Origin: Prorocentrum cordatum
Lineage: Eukaryota; Sar; Dinophyceae; Prorocentrales; Prorocentraceae
DNA: 64,000 bases
NCBI GenBank assembly: GCA_963575745.1
Contig: CAUYUJ010006535.1
Location: forward strand, 108,920-172,919
Reading direction: 5' to 3'
Shown: in pieces, positions 11,727 through 20,037 of the stretch
How the letters are laid out: the number at the start of each line of letters is the position of its first letter
How positions within the stretch are numbered: position 1 is the stretch's first letter
Translations under genes and position numbers: made by a program
Notes under the pieces: model-generated
Seen by the model: the letters and a program-made list of their open reading frames with translations, nothing else
Database searches by the model: none
Told to the model about the DNA's origin: nothing

Positions 11727-11868
11727 GTGACGTACCGCGACGGGGTCTACGACGTCACGCGCTACCTGGCGGAGGAGCACCCGGGCGGGCGGCTCCTCCT
11801 CCAGGCGGCGGGGGGGCCCGTGGAGGGCTTCTGGGCCCACTGGTCGCAGCACCACATCTGGCGGCGCG
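11727..11868 (+). CDS. SUOX: sulfite oxidase, exon 3 (cytochrome b5 heme-binding core)
   Basis: The frame reads VTYRDGVYDVTRYLAEEHPG and then GRLLLQAAGGPVEGFW followed by AHWSQHH. HPGG carries the first heme axial histidine (codon 11778-11780). The second ligand is expected in the FWxxxxxH segment (codon 11850-11852). The spacing and the AAGGPxExFW signature are specific to the sulfite oxidase type of cytochrome b5. The 3' end is uncertain: coding similarity fades after HIWRRAL at about 11868, where the sequence becomes a run of G. A non-canonical donor in that run is possible. Confidence 0.88.
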
Positions 11869-11950
11869 CGCTGGGGGGCGCAGGGGGGGGGGGGCGGGGG
11901 GCGGCAGATTTACGCTGTTCCAACCGACCTTGGCCCTGATCACCCGAACT

Positions 11951-12081
11951 TGGCATCGCTCGGACGTGTGCATTTGTTTTCCGGCGAGAACCAACGAGGA
12001 CCATCCTGGACCATCGAGCCCCCCAAAAAAACACGCACGAAACCGAAAAATGCACGGGAAATGGACGTCCGAGCGACGGCA
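11951..12081. mobile_element. MITE-like element, family A, copy 1
   Basis: The left end TGGCATCGCTCGGACGT (11951-11967) is the reverse complement, with two mismatches, of the right end ACGTCCGAGCGACGGCA (12065-12081). The element is 131 bp. A second copy with the same ends and similar interior lies at 15083-15210. No transposase is encoded. Confidence 0.8.
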
Positions 12082-12099
12082 AGAGAAAGAACTTGTCTC

Positions 12100-12305
12100 G
12101 GGAAGACGTAAAACTCGAGTAGGCCGGAACTCGGGTCACTCGGGTCTGCGGACGTTGTTTGACGAGGTCCTGGATTTTGACGGTCCAGTTTTCGTGGGAT
12201 GTCTGCAGCGGGAGCCCGCGTCCAATTTCAGATTGGGTCACGTAATTTTTATGATGGCCCCGTCGGGCCAACCCGAGTCCCCCCAACCCGAGTCTTACGT
12301 CTCCC
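12100..12305. mobile_element. MITE-like element, family C
   Basis: The left arm begins GGGAAGACGTAAAACTCGAG (12100) and pairs imperfectly over about 35 bp with the right arm ending near 12305 (contains AACCCGAGTCTTACGTC). Both arms also contain ACTCGGGT repeats. Total length is about 206 bp. It lies in the large intron of the sulfite oxidase gene. Confidence 0.65.
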
Positions 12306-12309
12306 CGAT

Positions 12310-12438
12310 TTTCGAGCACCGAGAGAGTACCGAAACTGGAGGGTGTTCACGTGTCGGGGCCCGGGAGGCGACCCTAGTTCGACACCTCGCTGGCGGTCCG
12401 CGCAGGCATTGCCTCGATACTTTCCTGGGTGCTCGAAA
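12310..12438. mobile_element. short inverted-repeat element, family D
   Basis: TTTCGAGCACC at about 12310-12320 is the exact reverse complement of GGTGCTCGAAA at 12428-12438. It abuts family C on its left. An 11-bp arm is short, so this could be chance or part of a larger composite. Confidence 0.45.
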
Positions 12439-12479
12439 TTACTTCTGGGACGTGGCCCTTTGAGCACCACGGGAGCAGC

Positions 12480-13182
12480 ATAAGGCTAGATAGTAGATCA
12501 CAGAAGCTCCAGCTCGTCTTGCATTGAACGAGCATCGGCGAATGGCGCCCAATCGCGCCGAGTAGCGCTCAAAGGGCGCCCAACAGCGATCAATAGCGCC
12601 CAGGCGAGGGAGATGGCGCTACTGGGCGCCGTGGGGACGACTGAAAGCTGCCGCGAGTTGCTCTCCACGGGGCGGGCGCAAGGGGGACGAGAGATCTGGG
12701 GATCGGCCCAGGCATCCTCGCGGCGCGAAGAGATCGTGACGGGAGGCTTCTGCTGCGTTCGGCCTCCAGGGGCCCTCGTTGGGCCCCGGGACCGTCATGA
12801 AAGGACTCGAGGTGGAGATCCGGTCCTAGGGAATGGGTCGAGACGTCCGGGGGCTCACGTTGTGAAAAATTCACGGCGTCGGGCGTCGAGGCTTGGGGAT
12901 CGAGGTTCGCACGCGTTCGTCGGGTCTGGCCGAGAGCAATGCGGGGGTGACCGAGTGGACCCGAACGGCCGCCTGGCAGCCGCGCTACGGCCGCAGACCA
13001 GACGCGCGAGGCCTTCTGCGAGGCGGGGGCTCCTAGAAGGAAGGCTTCCGAGAAGGCTTCTTAGAGGACTGGAGGCCTCCCAAGAAGACCCCCTGCGTCT
13101 ACGCTCAGGAATTTGAGTTCAGCGTGTCGCTCCGCCGGCTCTGACCCACGATGCATCGGCGACGATGGCGCCGATGCATCGC

Positions 13183-13227
<45 letters not shown>

Positions 13228-13570
13228 TGCATCGCCGATACATCGCCAATGCATTAGCGACGCGGCGTGATCCTCCGGCCCCGTCTAGGAGGCCTCTCCT
13301 CTCAGAAGGCGGGAGGCCTTCCAGGAAGGCCCCCTCCGTCTGAAGAGCCACCCGCCCTCCCAGAAGGCCGCCCCCATCCGCGCCTTCCCCCGTGCGCGCG
13401 CCGCCGGCACGTGTCCCCGGAGGTGCCGAGGGCCCTCGAGCGGCTGCGGATAGGCCGGCTCGTCGACTTCGAGCCGGAGGAGGAGGAGCGGCTCTGCAGA
13501 GTCGGCCGGGGGCCGGAGGTGGCCCAACGCTGGTTCTGGCCAGCAGGGAGGGGGGGGGGGGGGCAGGTTC
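12480..13570. other. intron sequence with small repeats and (GAC)n
   Basis: Contains several GCGCCCAA/AGCGCC repeats (12545-12605), a (GAC)n tract at 13183-13226 and short GGAGGCCTCC-like palindromic repeats (13050-13420). No exon was recognised. It lies within the inferred third intron of the sulfite oxidase gene. Confidence 0.5.
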
Positions 13571-13586
13571 GAGGTGCTGGGCACAG

Positions 13587-13767
13587 TACTCCAGATTTCG
13601 TAATAAAAGGGAGGGGGTCTGGACCCTCCAAGACAAGCCATTTCAGACCTCCCCCGTGGGAGAACCCTCCAAAACATCGTCCCCAGACCCCCCCAGGCCC
13701 TCCAAGATAGCCTGGAAGAGCCCCCCCGAAATGAGACACCCCTCTCTTTATTACGAAATCTGGAGTA
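13587..13767. mobile_element. MITE-like element, family E, possible TA target duplication
   Basis: TACTCCAGATTTCGTAATAA (from 13587) is matched by its reverse complement ending at 13767, over about 28 bp with one or two differences. Both ends carry TA, so the element may be CTCC...GGAG between duplicated TA dinucleotides, as in Tc1/mariner-type MITEs. Length is 181 bp with no coding capacity. Only one copy is in this window. Confidence 0.75.
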
Positions 13768-14161
13768 TGGCTTTCCTTCGCCTTTTTCGGCCTCCGGGGG
13801 CCACTATCGGGTCCTGGGGCCCGTCAAGAAAGAGGGATACGGAGTGAAAGACTGCACCAGATGGGCTCCGCGAGGGGGTTGGGCACCGATTTTGAGCGGA
13901 TTTGCCTTCATGCCTCCCCCCCCCTCTGGACCGATGTCCTCGGAGCCCAACCAGCTCAGACCCCCTGGCCGCCTCCAAGATCGGCTGCCCGTGAGAGTCA
14001 CCCCTCGGCGGAGTGAATCCCTTGGTGCGCGGCCCTCGGGGGGCGCGCGGAGCCAAGCCAAAGAGATGAGCGATGACTGTGGCCAAGCCCGGAGGAAGCC
14101 AAGCCAACGAGGAAGCTGAAGATGAAAACAAAATATAAGTTCAACTTCATTCCTTGTCAGA

Positions 14162-14547
14162 TGTGTATACATACATACATACATACATACATACATACAT
14201 ACATACATACATACATACATACATACATACATGCATGCATACATACATACATACGTACATACATACATACATACATGCATACACACATGCATGCATGCAA
14301 TCATATATGCATATATATATATATATAGATATACATACGTGCACACATGCATACAAACAAGCATGCATACAAACGTATAGACGTACATACATACATGCAT
14401 ACATACCTGCATACATACATACATACATGCATGCATGCATGCATGCATGCATACATACATACAGACATGCATCCGTACACACATACATACATACATACGT
14501 ACATCAATACCGACGTGCGTACATGCAGGCATACATACATACATACA

Positions 14548-14581
<34 letters not shown>

Positions 14582-14845
14582 CATACATACATGCATGCAT
14601 GCATGCATGCGTGCATGCACACATACATACATATATGCACACAAATATGCATACATACATCCATACATCCGTACATACATACATGCGTGCATGCATGCAT
14701 GCATGCATACACACACACATGCATACATACATACACTCATACATACATACATACGTATACGCATCTGCATCTGCATATCTATATATATATATAGACATAC
14801 ACATATACATCCACATATACATACACGTGTATACATATATGAATG
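14162..14845. repeat. (CATA)n microsatellite
   Basis: About 680 bp of ACAT/CATA/GCAT tetranucleotide repeat with short TATATA blocks. Open frames of Tyr, Ile, His and Thr, or Met, Tyr, Val and Cys on the other strand, are repeat artefacts. Confidence 0.97.
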
Positions 14846-15001
14846 AAAAGGCAGCCGACGTAGATGATGGTCAGCCTCTTTGCCATGTGGCGGGATGATG
14901 GCCCCCCTCTTCGCCATGGGCCAAGCCCAAGCAAGCAGGCCGCCACTGCCGCACTTTTGCGCAGCGACCGGCCAGCCTCGCACCGGAGGCCACCCTTGGC
15001 C

Positions 15002-15300
15002 TTGAGTCGGGCATGTCCCTCTACAGGAACAATAGCCAAGAACAGTCAATAAGAGATAGTCTGGTGGCGATGTTCGATTACTTGGCATCGCTCGGACGTG
15101 TGCATTTTTCCCTCGGCGAGGACCATCGAGGAGCATCCTTGATCATCTGGCGAAAAAACCATTCACGGAACCGAGAAAAACACAGGAAATGGACGTCCGA
15201 GCGATGGCCAGATTATGTTTAGAGCGTTTCTGAGAATTTGCTGGCCATTGCTTTCTTCGGTCTTCCAATGAACCGCCTGTAGGAGGGCATGTCCGACCTA
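15002..15300. mobile_element. MITE-like element, family B, copy 1, with 10-bp target duplication
   Basis: The left end TTGAGTCGGGCATGTCCCTC (15002) is an imperfect reverse complement of the right end (about 15275-15300, containing AGGGCATGTCCGACCTA). The arms are about 26 bp. ACCCTTGGCC occurs exactly at 14992-15001 and 15301-15310, flanking the element as a target-site duplication. A family A element is nested inside at 15083-15210. The right flank lies only a few bases before the inferred acceptor of sulfite oxidase exon 4. Confidence 0.85.
15083..15210. mobile_element. MITE-like element, family A, copy 2 (nested in family B)
   Basis: Begins TTGGCATCGCTCGGACGT and ends ACGTCCGAGCGATGGCCA, which are near-perfect reverse complements. 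GATTA flanks it on both sides (15076-15080 and 15110-15115 region of the right flank after 15210 reads GATTAT), a possible 5-bp target duplication. It sits within family B copy 1, so it inserted later. Confidence 0.8.
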
Positions 15301-15313
15301 ACCCTTGGCCCAG

Positions 15314-15875
15314 GGTCACTCTGGCGAGCATCCAAGAGGAGGAGCGCCGCGGGGGCGGCGCGTGGGCCGAGGAGCAGAGCGGCCATTGCCGCGCCGAGAA
15401 TCGGAGGCGGGCCTCATCGCTGAGCGAGATGCCCTACCAGTCCGAGACCCCCTCGGCGGAGCTGGCGCTCTCGTACTTCACCCCAAACGGGGCCTTCTAC
15501 GTTCGCAACCACGCCCCAGTGCCCCACGTGCCGCCCGACGAGGCCGGCGAGCACGCCATCACATTCTGCATGGGGGAGGACGAGGTCGCGACCCTGACGC
15601 TGGCGGAGCTCCGGGCCAGGTTCGGCACCGTGAGCGTCGTCTCCGTGATGCAGTGCGCGGGCAACCGGGCGGCGGACAACATCGCCGCCAACGGCGTCCA
15701 CGCCAGCGGCTTCGTCGGAGGGGACAGCGAGCACATCGGGCTCGGGATGCTTGGAAACGCGCTCTGGCGCGGCCCTCGGCTGGCGGAGGTGTTGCGGGAG
15801 CTCCTGCCCCTGCGGGCCGGCGTGGACGCGGGCGACCTCCACGTGACTTTTGAGGGCCTCGACGGCTACTACACG
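15314..15875 (+). CDS. SUOX: sulfite oxidase, exon 4 (molybdopterin-binding domain)
   Basis: The frame contains SYFTPNGAFYVRNHAPVPHV, then VVSVMQCAGNRAADN, GMLGNALWRGPRLAEVLREL and DLHVTFEGLDGYY. These match in order the eukaryotic sulfite oxidase (Moco) domain: the TPN..FxVRNH entry motif, the CAGNR motif whose cysteine binds molybdenum (codon 15654-15656), and the W.G..L..VL helix. It oxidises sulfite to sulfate. The start is taken at GCCCAG|GGTCACT because the frame then runs VTLASIQEEE, as expected after the cytochrome b5 domain; this junction is tentative. Similarity stops near 15875, and the open frame goes on to 15989 into a family B element, so the exon end is approximate. Confidence 0.92.
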
Positions 15876-15940
15876 TCTTCTGGGGAGCCCAACAACGGCA
15901 CGGCCATCAGCTATCGTGGGACCGCGTGGGCATCTAGGGT

Positions 15941-16109
15941 TAAGTCGGACATGTCCCTCTGCAGGAAGAATACTCAAGAAGAGTCCTAACAAAAAAAGAT
16001 GGTATGGTGCCGATATGTTGTGCTAGCGTTATCATATGCAGCGAGCATGCTTGACTGTGTTTGATGCTTCGCTCGAAAGCCGCCTGTAGGAGGACATGCC
16101 CGACCTAAG
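15941..16109. mobile_element. MITE-like element, family B, copy 2, with 8-bp target duplication
   Basis: The left end TAAGTCGGACATGTCCCTCT pairs with the right end AGGAGGACATGCCCGACCTA (both about 26 bp, imperfect). TCTAGGGT is repeated exactly at 15933-15940 and 16110-16117. It is 169 bp long and lies in the intron after sulfite oxidase exon 4. Confidence 0.85.
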
Positions 16110-16299
16110 TCTAGGGTCAGCGTGGGACCCCCCTTGCCCGCACCACAGAGGCGCCGCCCCCGGACGCGCTCCGCGCGCCATGGCAGGGAGAATCGTAGTG
16201 TTTTTCTGATCGTGTTTTCTTTTGGGGGGGGGGACTCGCGCGCCGACCCACGAGAGCCAGGAAGACCTCCGCGAGCTCCTGCTCGCGTGGCCGTGCGTG

Positions 16300-16380
16300 G
16301 CCGTTGTGGCTCCCCGTGCTCGCCCCTGCGCCACGTCCTGGACGGCTCGAGCGACGGCCTGCTGGCCGTGGAGATGAACG
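16300..16380 (+). CDS. SUOX: sulfite oxidase, exon 5
   Basis: The frame reads SPLRHVLDGSSDGLLAVEMN. This matches the sulfite oxidase stretch S-I-P-L followed by LLAYEMNG, which lines the substrate pocket just before the LPRDHGFPVR motif. The 5' limit is uncertain, because no AG lies immediately upstream of the conserved residues. The 3' limit is well fixed: ATGAACG|GCGCGC at 16380 joins in phase 1 to 17158, restoring [12 protein letters not shown] without a gap. Confidence 0.82.
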
Positions 16381-16523
16381 GCGCGCCCGGGGGAGCGGCA
16401 GCGCTCTCGCACCGCCAGCAGCATCGCTGTGGCCAGGGCTGGGCCCGTCCTGGGCCTTCAGGAGGAGGAGGAGGAGGAGGAGGAGGAGGAGGAGGAGGAG
16501 GAGGAGCAGGGAGGAGGAGGAGG

Positions 16524-16571
<48 letters not shown>

Positions 16572-17157
16572 GAGGGAGGGAGGGAGGGAGGGAGGGAGGA
16601 GGAGGAGGAGGAGGAGGAGGAGGAGGAGGAGGAGGGAGAGGAGAAGGGAGGGAGGAGGAGGAGGAGGAGGAGGAGCGGGAGGAGGAGGCGGAGGAGGTCC
16701 CTCAGATGCTTTGTACTGGGCAGACCTGATAAGAGATAGGCTTGCACGCACGTGTCCCATGGAAACGGCTTGTTTTCCCGATCTCGCGGGCGCCTATCAG
16801 GGTTGGCAGCCTGCGAGATCTAAGATCGACCGAATCATTTGCCTCTGGATTTCTTGCAGCAAGTTGTCAGAACGTGTGCATATATACAGCCGGGAACGTC
16901 AAATCAGAAATTGTCTTGCCGGCAGGTGCCCCACGGACGGTTCTTGCGAATGTTCCCATGGCCTCGGAGCACAAGTTTTGGCCGACCTCAGGAAGCCCAA
17001 AGTTCGGCGACAAGCGTGTCCCTAGATCCCCCAGTGGTATGGCAAGACTTCTTATCGCACGTGCCTGCTGCATTGTACAGGGCCTCCTGGCATCGACCAG
17101 GAGGTATGGCCCTACTGGCCACGGATGGTCGTGGTGGTGCAAGTGCCTCCCGCGGAG
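16381..17157 (+). other. sulfite oxidase GC-AG intron with direct repeats at its ends
   Basis: The 777-bp intron begins GCGCGCC and ends CGGAG. GGCGCGCC is present at both junctions (16380-16387 and 17157-17164), so the splice point could be set anywhere in the repeat. The AG acceptor places it as G|GC...AG|GC, a GC-AG intron, a class known in dinoflagellates. It contains a GGA/GCAGGA tract at 16460-16700. Confidence 0.75.
16460..16700. repeat. (GGA)n and (GCAGGA)n tract
   Basis: GGA repeats with a GCAGGA block (16530-16570) and a GGGA block (16570-16600), inside the GC-AG intron. Confidence 0.93.
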
Positions 17158-17260
17158 GCGCGCCGCTGCCCCCCGACCACGGCTTCCCCGTGCGCGCACT
17201 CCTGCCAGGCGTCGCTGGTGCCAGGAACGTGAAGTGGCTCAGCCGGGTCACCGTGGGCGG
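17158..17260 (+). CDS. SUOX: sulfite oxidase, exon 6
   Basis: The frame reads [18 protein letters not shown] and [24 protein letters not shown] and GARxVKWL are hallmark motifs of the C-terminal part of the sulfite oxidase molybdenum domain; the arginine and lysine help bind sulfite and the cofactor. The start is fixed by the phase-1 junction to exon 5. The end near 17260 is where similarity is lost; the donor was not identified with certainty. Confidence 0.9.
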
Positions 17261-17264
17261 GCAG

Positions 17265-18335
17265 ACCCGTGGTCGCTTCGGCCACCCAGAGGGCTCCAGG
17301 GGGGGGGCCCAAGGATCGGAGCTCGGCATCTCTCACGCAGTCACGCCGGGGCGTTTGGTGGTCGCTCCTCCACCTCCCCCCCCCTCCTTCTCCCAGCGGG
17401 CCTCGAGCCTGGCTGACTGGGCGCTCTGCGCAAGCCAGCTGGTGAAGCCATTCAGTGCTGAGCACCGGCCCCCCAGGAGCGGCCGTTGCGTTGCGCTGGG
17501 CCTTCTCCTTGAGGAGGCTTCCTGACTGCATCGGAGGCTCGCACCAGCACCAGCCCAGTTCATGGCCGCCCTGGGCCCAAGACCGGCGTATAAACATTCT
17601 TGGCCTGGACCAGGAGGGCATGTGCACCGGTCCATGGCACAGGATGGGCCCAGCTGGCGCTGGTACTGGTGCACAGCCAGCCTCCAACGGGAACTGCCAA
17701 ACCGAGCCTCTCCGAGCCAACTAACTACCAAATTCGGTTGATCATCGACTGCTTTGGCTGCTTTTTGGCCCTTGGAGGGCACTTTTGTCCAGGCCGCCCA
17801 GATGGGATCCGAGCAGATCGGTTCGACTCGGAGCTCGATGCTTCACATCCGGACATCGCCCACGCACCACCGACGTATCGGCGATGCGGTGCTGCCCTCG
17901 GAGCCCATCTGCAGGGGCCCCGCTCTGCAAGGTCTTGGGAGGAGGAGGAGAGAGGAGAGAGGAGAGAGGAGAGAGGAGGAGGAGGAGGAGGAGGAGGAGG
18001 AGGAGGAGGAGGAGGAGGAGGAGGAGGGAGGAGGAGGAGGAGGAGGAGGAGGAGGAGGAGGAGGAGGGAGAAGGAGAAGGGAGGGAGGAGGAGGAGGAGG
18101 AGGAGGAGGAGGAGGACAGAGGAGGGGAGGAGGGAGGAGAGAGGAGAGAAGAGAGAGGAGGAGGAGAGGAGAGAGGAGAGAGGCAGGAGGCAGGAGGCAG
18201 GAGGCAGGAGGCAGGAGGCAGGAGGCAGGAGGAGGAGGAGGAGGAGGAGGAGGAGGAGGAGGAGGAGAAGGAGGAGGAGGAGGAAGGGGGGGAGGAGCGC
18301 TCGGGTCGCTCCTGGGCCCCGTGGGGTGACCACCC
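17265..18335. other. intron with (GGA)n and GGCAGGA repeats
   Basis: Unassigned sequence to 17935, then GGA/GAGAGGAGAG repeats and a GGCAGGA block (18180-18235) to about 18290. The long open frames here come from the trinucleotide repeat. Confidence 0.7.
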
Positions 18336-18339
18336 GACC

Positions 18340-18460
18340 GCGGGAGCCGGACGGACTCGCCCTGGACGCGCCAGTATTACCGCGACAGGCCCAGCCTGGA
18401 GCCGATCCAGCTGCTGCCCATGAACTCGGTCATCTTGTCCCCTGAGCCGGGAGCCCATGC
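18340..18460 (+). CDS. SUOX: sulfite oxidase, exon 7 (start of dimerisation domain)
   Basis: In a frame with no start codon of its own, the sequence reads SPWTRQYYRDRPSLEPIQLL and PMNSVILSPEPGAH. The pattern W-x-x-x-(D/Y)Y followed by Q-x-x-P-x-x-S-x-I-x-x-P matches the end of the sulfite oxidase molybdenum domain (QxxDYK) and the first strand of the C-terminal dimerisation domain (PVQSAI). Both exon ends are approximate. The rest of the dimerisation domain (about 90 residues in animal proteins) was looked for downstream to about 20000 and not found, so the remaining exons are either far downstream or missing. Confidence 0.65.
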
Positions 18461-18479
18461 GCCCGCAGAGGCGCGGGGG

Positions 18480-19160
18480 AGAAGAAGGAGGAGCAGGGAA
18501 AATCAATGATTTTGGCATCTTCGGGCCCTCCTGGAGGACCTCTCGGAGGCCTCCTGGGCCGTCTTGGAGGCCTCTTGGGCACCTCTTGGGCCATCTTGGG
18601 CCGTCTTGGAGGTTTCTTGGACGGACTTGGAGGCATCTCCTCCTCTCTTGGGCGGATTTGGAGGCAATATTGGACCATCTTGGAGGCCATTTTGGGCCAT
18701 CTTGGAGGCCATCTTGGCCGTCTTGGAGGCCTCTTGGGTCCCTCTTGGGGCCGTCTTGGGGGCCTCTTGGGCCGTCATGGGGCCATCTTGGAGACCTCGT
18801 AGGCGATCTTGGGGCGATCTTGGGGGCCTCTTGGGCCGTCTGGGGCCGTCGGAATGCCGAGAAGAAGCAAATGCCAAAATCCTTCAAATACCGACGGAAA
18901 ATAAATGATTTTGGCCTCTTCGGGCCTTCCTGGAGGACCTCTTGGAGGCCTCTTGGGTCGTCGCCGCAGGCCTCTTGGGGGCCTCTTGGGCCGTCGTGGG
19001 CCATCTTCAGGCTATCTTAGGCCGTCTAGGGTACATCTTGGGCCGTCTTGGAGGCATCTTGGGGCCATCTGAGCCGTCTTGGAGGCCATCTTGGCCGTCT
19101 TGGAGGCATCTTGGCCGTCTTGGAGGCCATCTTGGGGCCGTCTGGGGCAGGAAAACCGTT
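18480..19160. repeat. degenerate TCTTGG repeat block 1
   Basis: Dense degenerate repeats of about 10-30 bp made of GGCCTCTTGGG, GCCGTCTTGGAGG and GCCATCTTGG. Open frames in all phases (rich in Gly, Pro and Trp) are explained by the repeat. It starts within about 20 bp of the last recognised sulfite oxidase exon. Confidence 0.85.
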
Positions 19161-19279
19161 GGCATCCAGGTCTTCCGGGTGGCCGGCGGGGCAAGCCGAA
19201 GCCCCAGGGGGAGTCCTTTTGGAAAAAGAACCAAAACCAAAAGCCTTATAGTCTGGCACCCCAGGCACCCCTTTGATAA

Positions 19280-19830
19280 ATCAAAAGGGGGCGGCGGATC
19301 TCACGTGGCCTTCGGCCCATCCCGCCACCGTGCTTGGGCTGCGGGTATGAAGCCTTGGATGTTCGTTGGGATCTCGTGGGAGGCCTCTCGGGGGGCTCTT
19401 GGAGGCACTTTGGACGCCTCTCAGGGGCTTTGTGGAGACCTCTTGGGGCCTCTTTTGGGCTCGTAGGGGCCTCTTGGGGCATCCTGGGCGCCTGTTTGAA
19501 CGAAAGGCTTGGATTTTCGGTTCGTGTTCCCCTTTTTGGGACCCGATTGGACCCTCTTGGGCCGTTTTGGACGCCTCTTGGGCCGTCTGGGAGCGCTGGG
19601 AAGCCGAAATGGCGAGAAGGCCAAGACATTTCCAAAACCTTAGTAAAATCAATGCTTTGGGCCTCTTAGGGGCCCTCTTTGGGGGCCTCTGGGAGGCCAT
19701 TTTTGCGCGTCTTGGAGGAATCTTGGGCCAGCTTGAGCGTCTTGGGGCGATCGTTCGGCGACTCGGGGCCCTCTTGGACCGTCGTGGGGGCTTCTTGGGG
19801 CCTTCCTGGCCCGTCGTACGGCCGCCGTGG
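19280..19830. repeat. degenerate TCTTGG repeat block 2 with a conserved border
   Basis: Begins with a border containing CCCATCCCGCCACCGTGC (19317-19334), then TCTTGGGGCCTC-type repeats. The reverse complement of this border is found near 27985-28005 at the edge of a similar block in the opposite orientation, so the two blocks are inverted copies of one repeat type. Confidence 0.75.
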
Positions 19831-19954
19831 GCCCGAAGCACTCACGCGACAACGCTTCCCGGAGCCCAGGGGGCACGTGCCGAGCCTCGGAGATGTGAGA
19901 GCGGGGGGTCCGGGCCCCTTGCAGAATCCTCAGGAGCGAGGGGTGAGGCTCAGA

Positions 19955-20037
19955 GGCTCCTCCTCCTCCTCCTCCTCCTCCTCCTCCTCCTCCTCCTCCT
20001 CCTCCTCCTCCTCCTCCTCCTCCTCCTCCTCCTCCTC
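19955..20037. repeat. (TCC)n microsatellite at the LINE 3' junction
   Basis: Pure TCC repeat ending exactly where the AT-richer tail of the retrotransposon begins (TATCGCTATCGCTATC on the plus strand). Confidence 0.95.

Noticed and set aside
14122-14900. Tyr/Ile/His/Thr-rich protein of over 200 residues
   Set aside because: Reading of a CATA microsatellite.
18457-19669. Gly/Trp/Leu-rich and Pro-rich proteins
   Set aside because: Reading of degenerate TCTTGG repeats; open in all frames.
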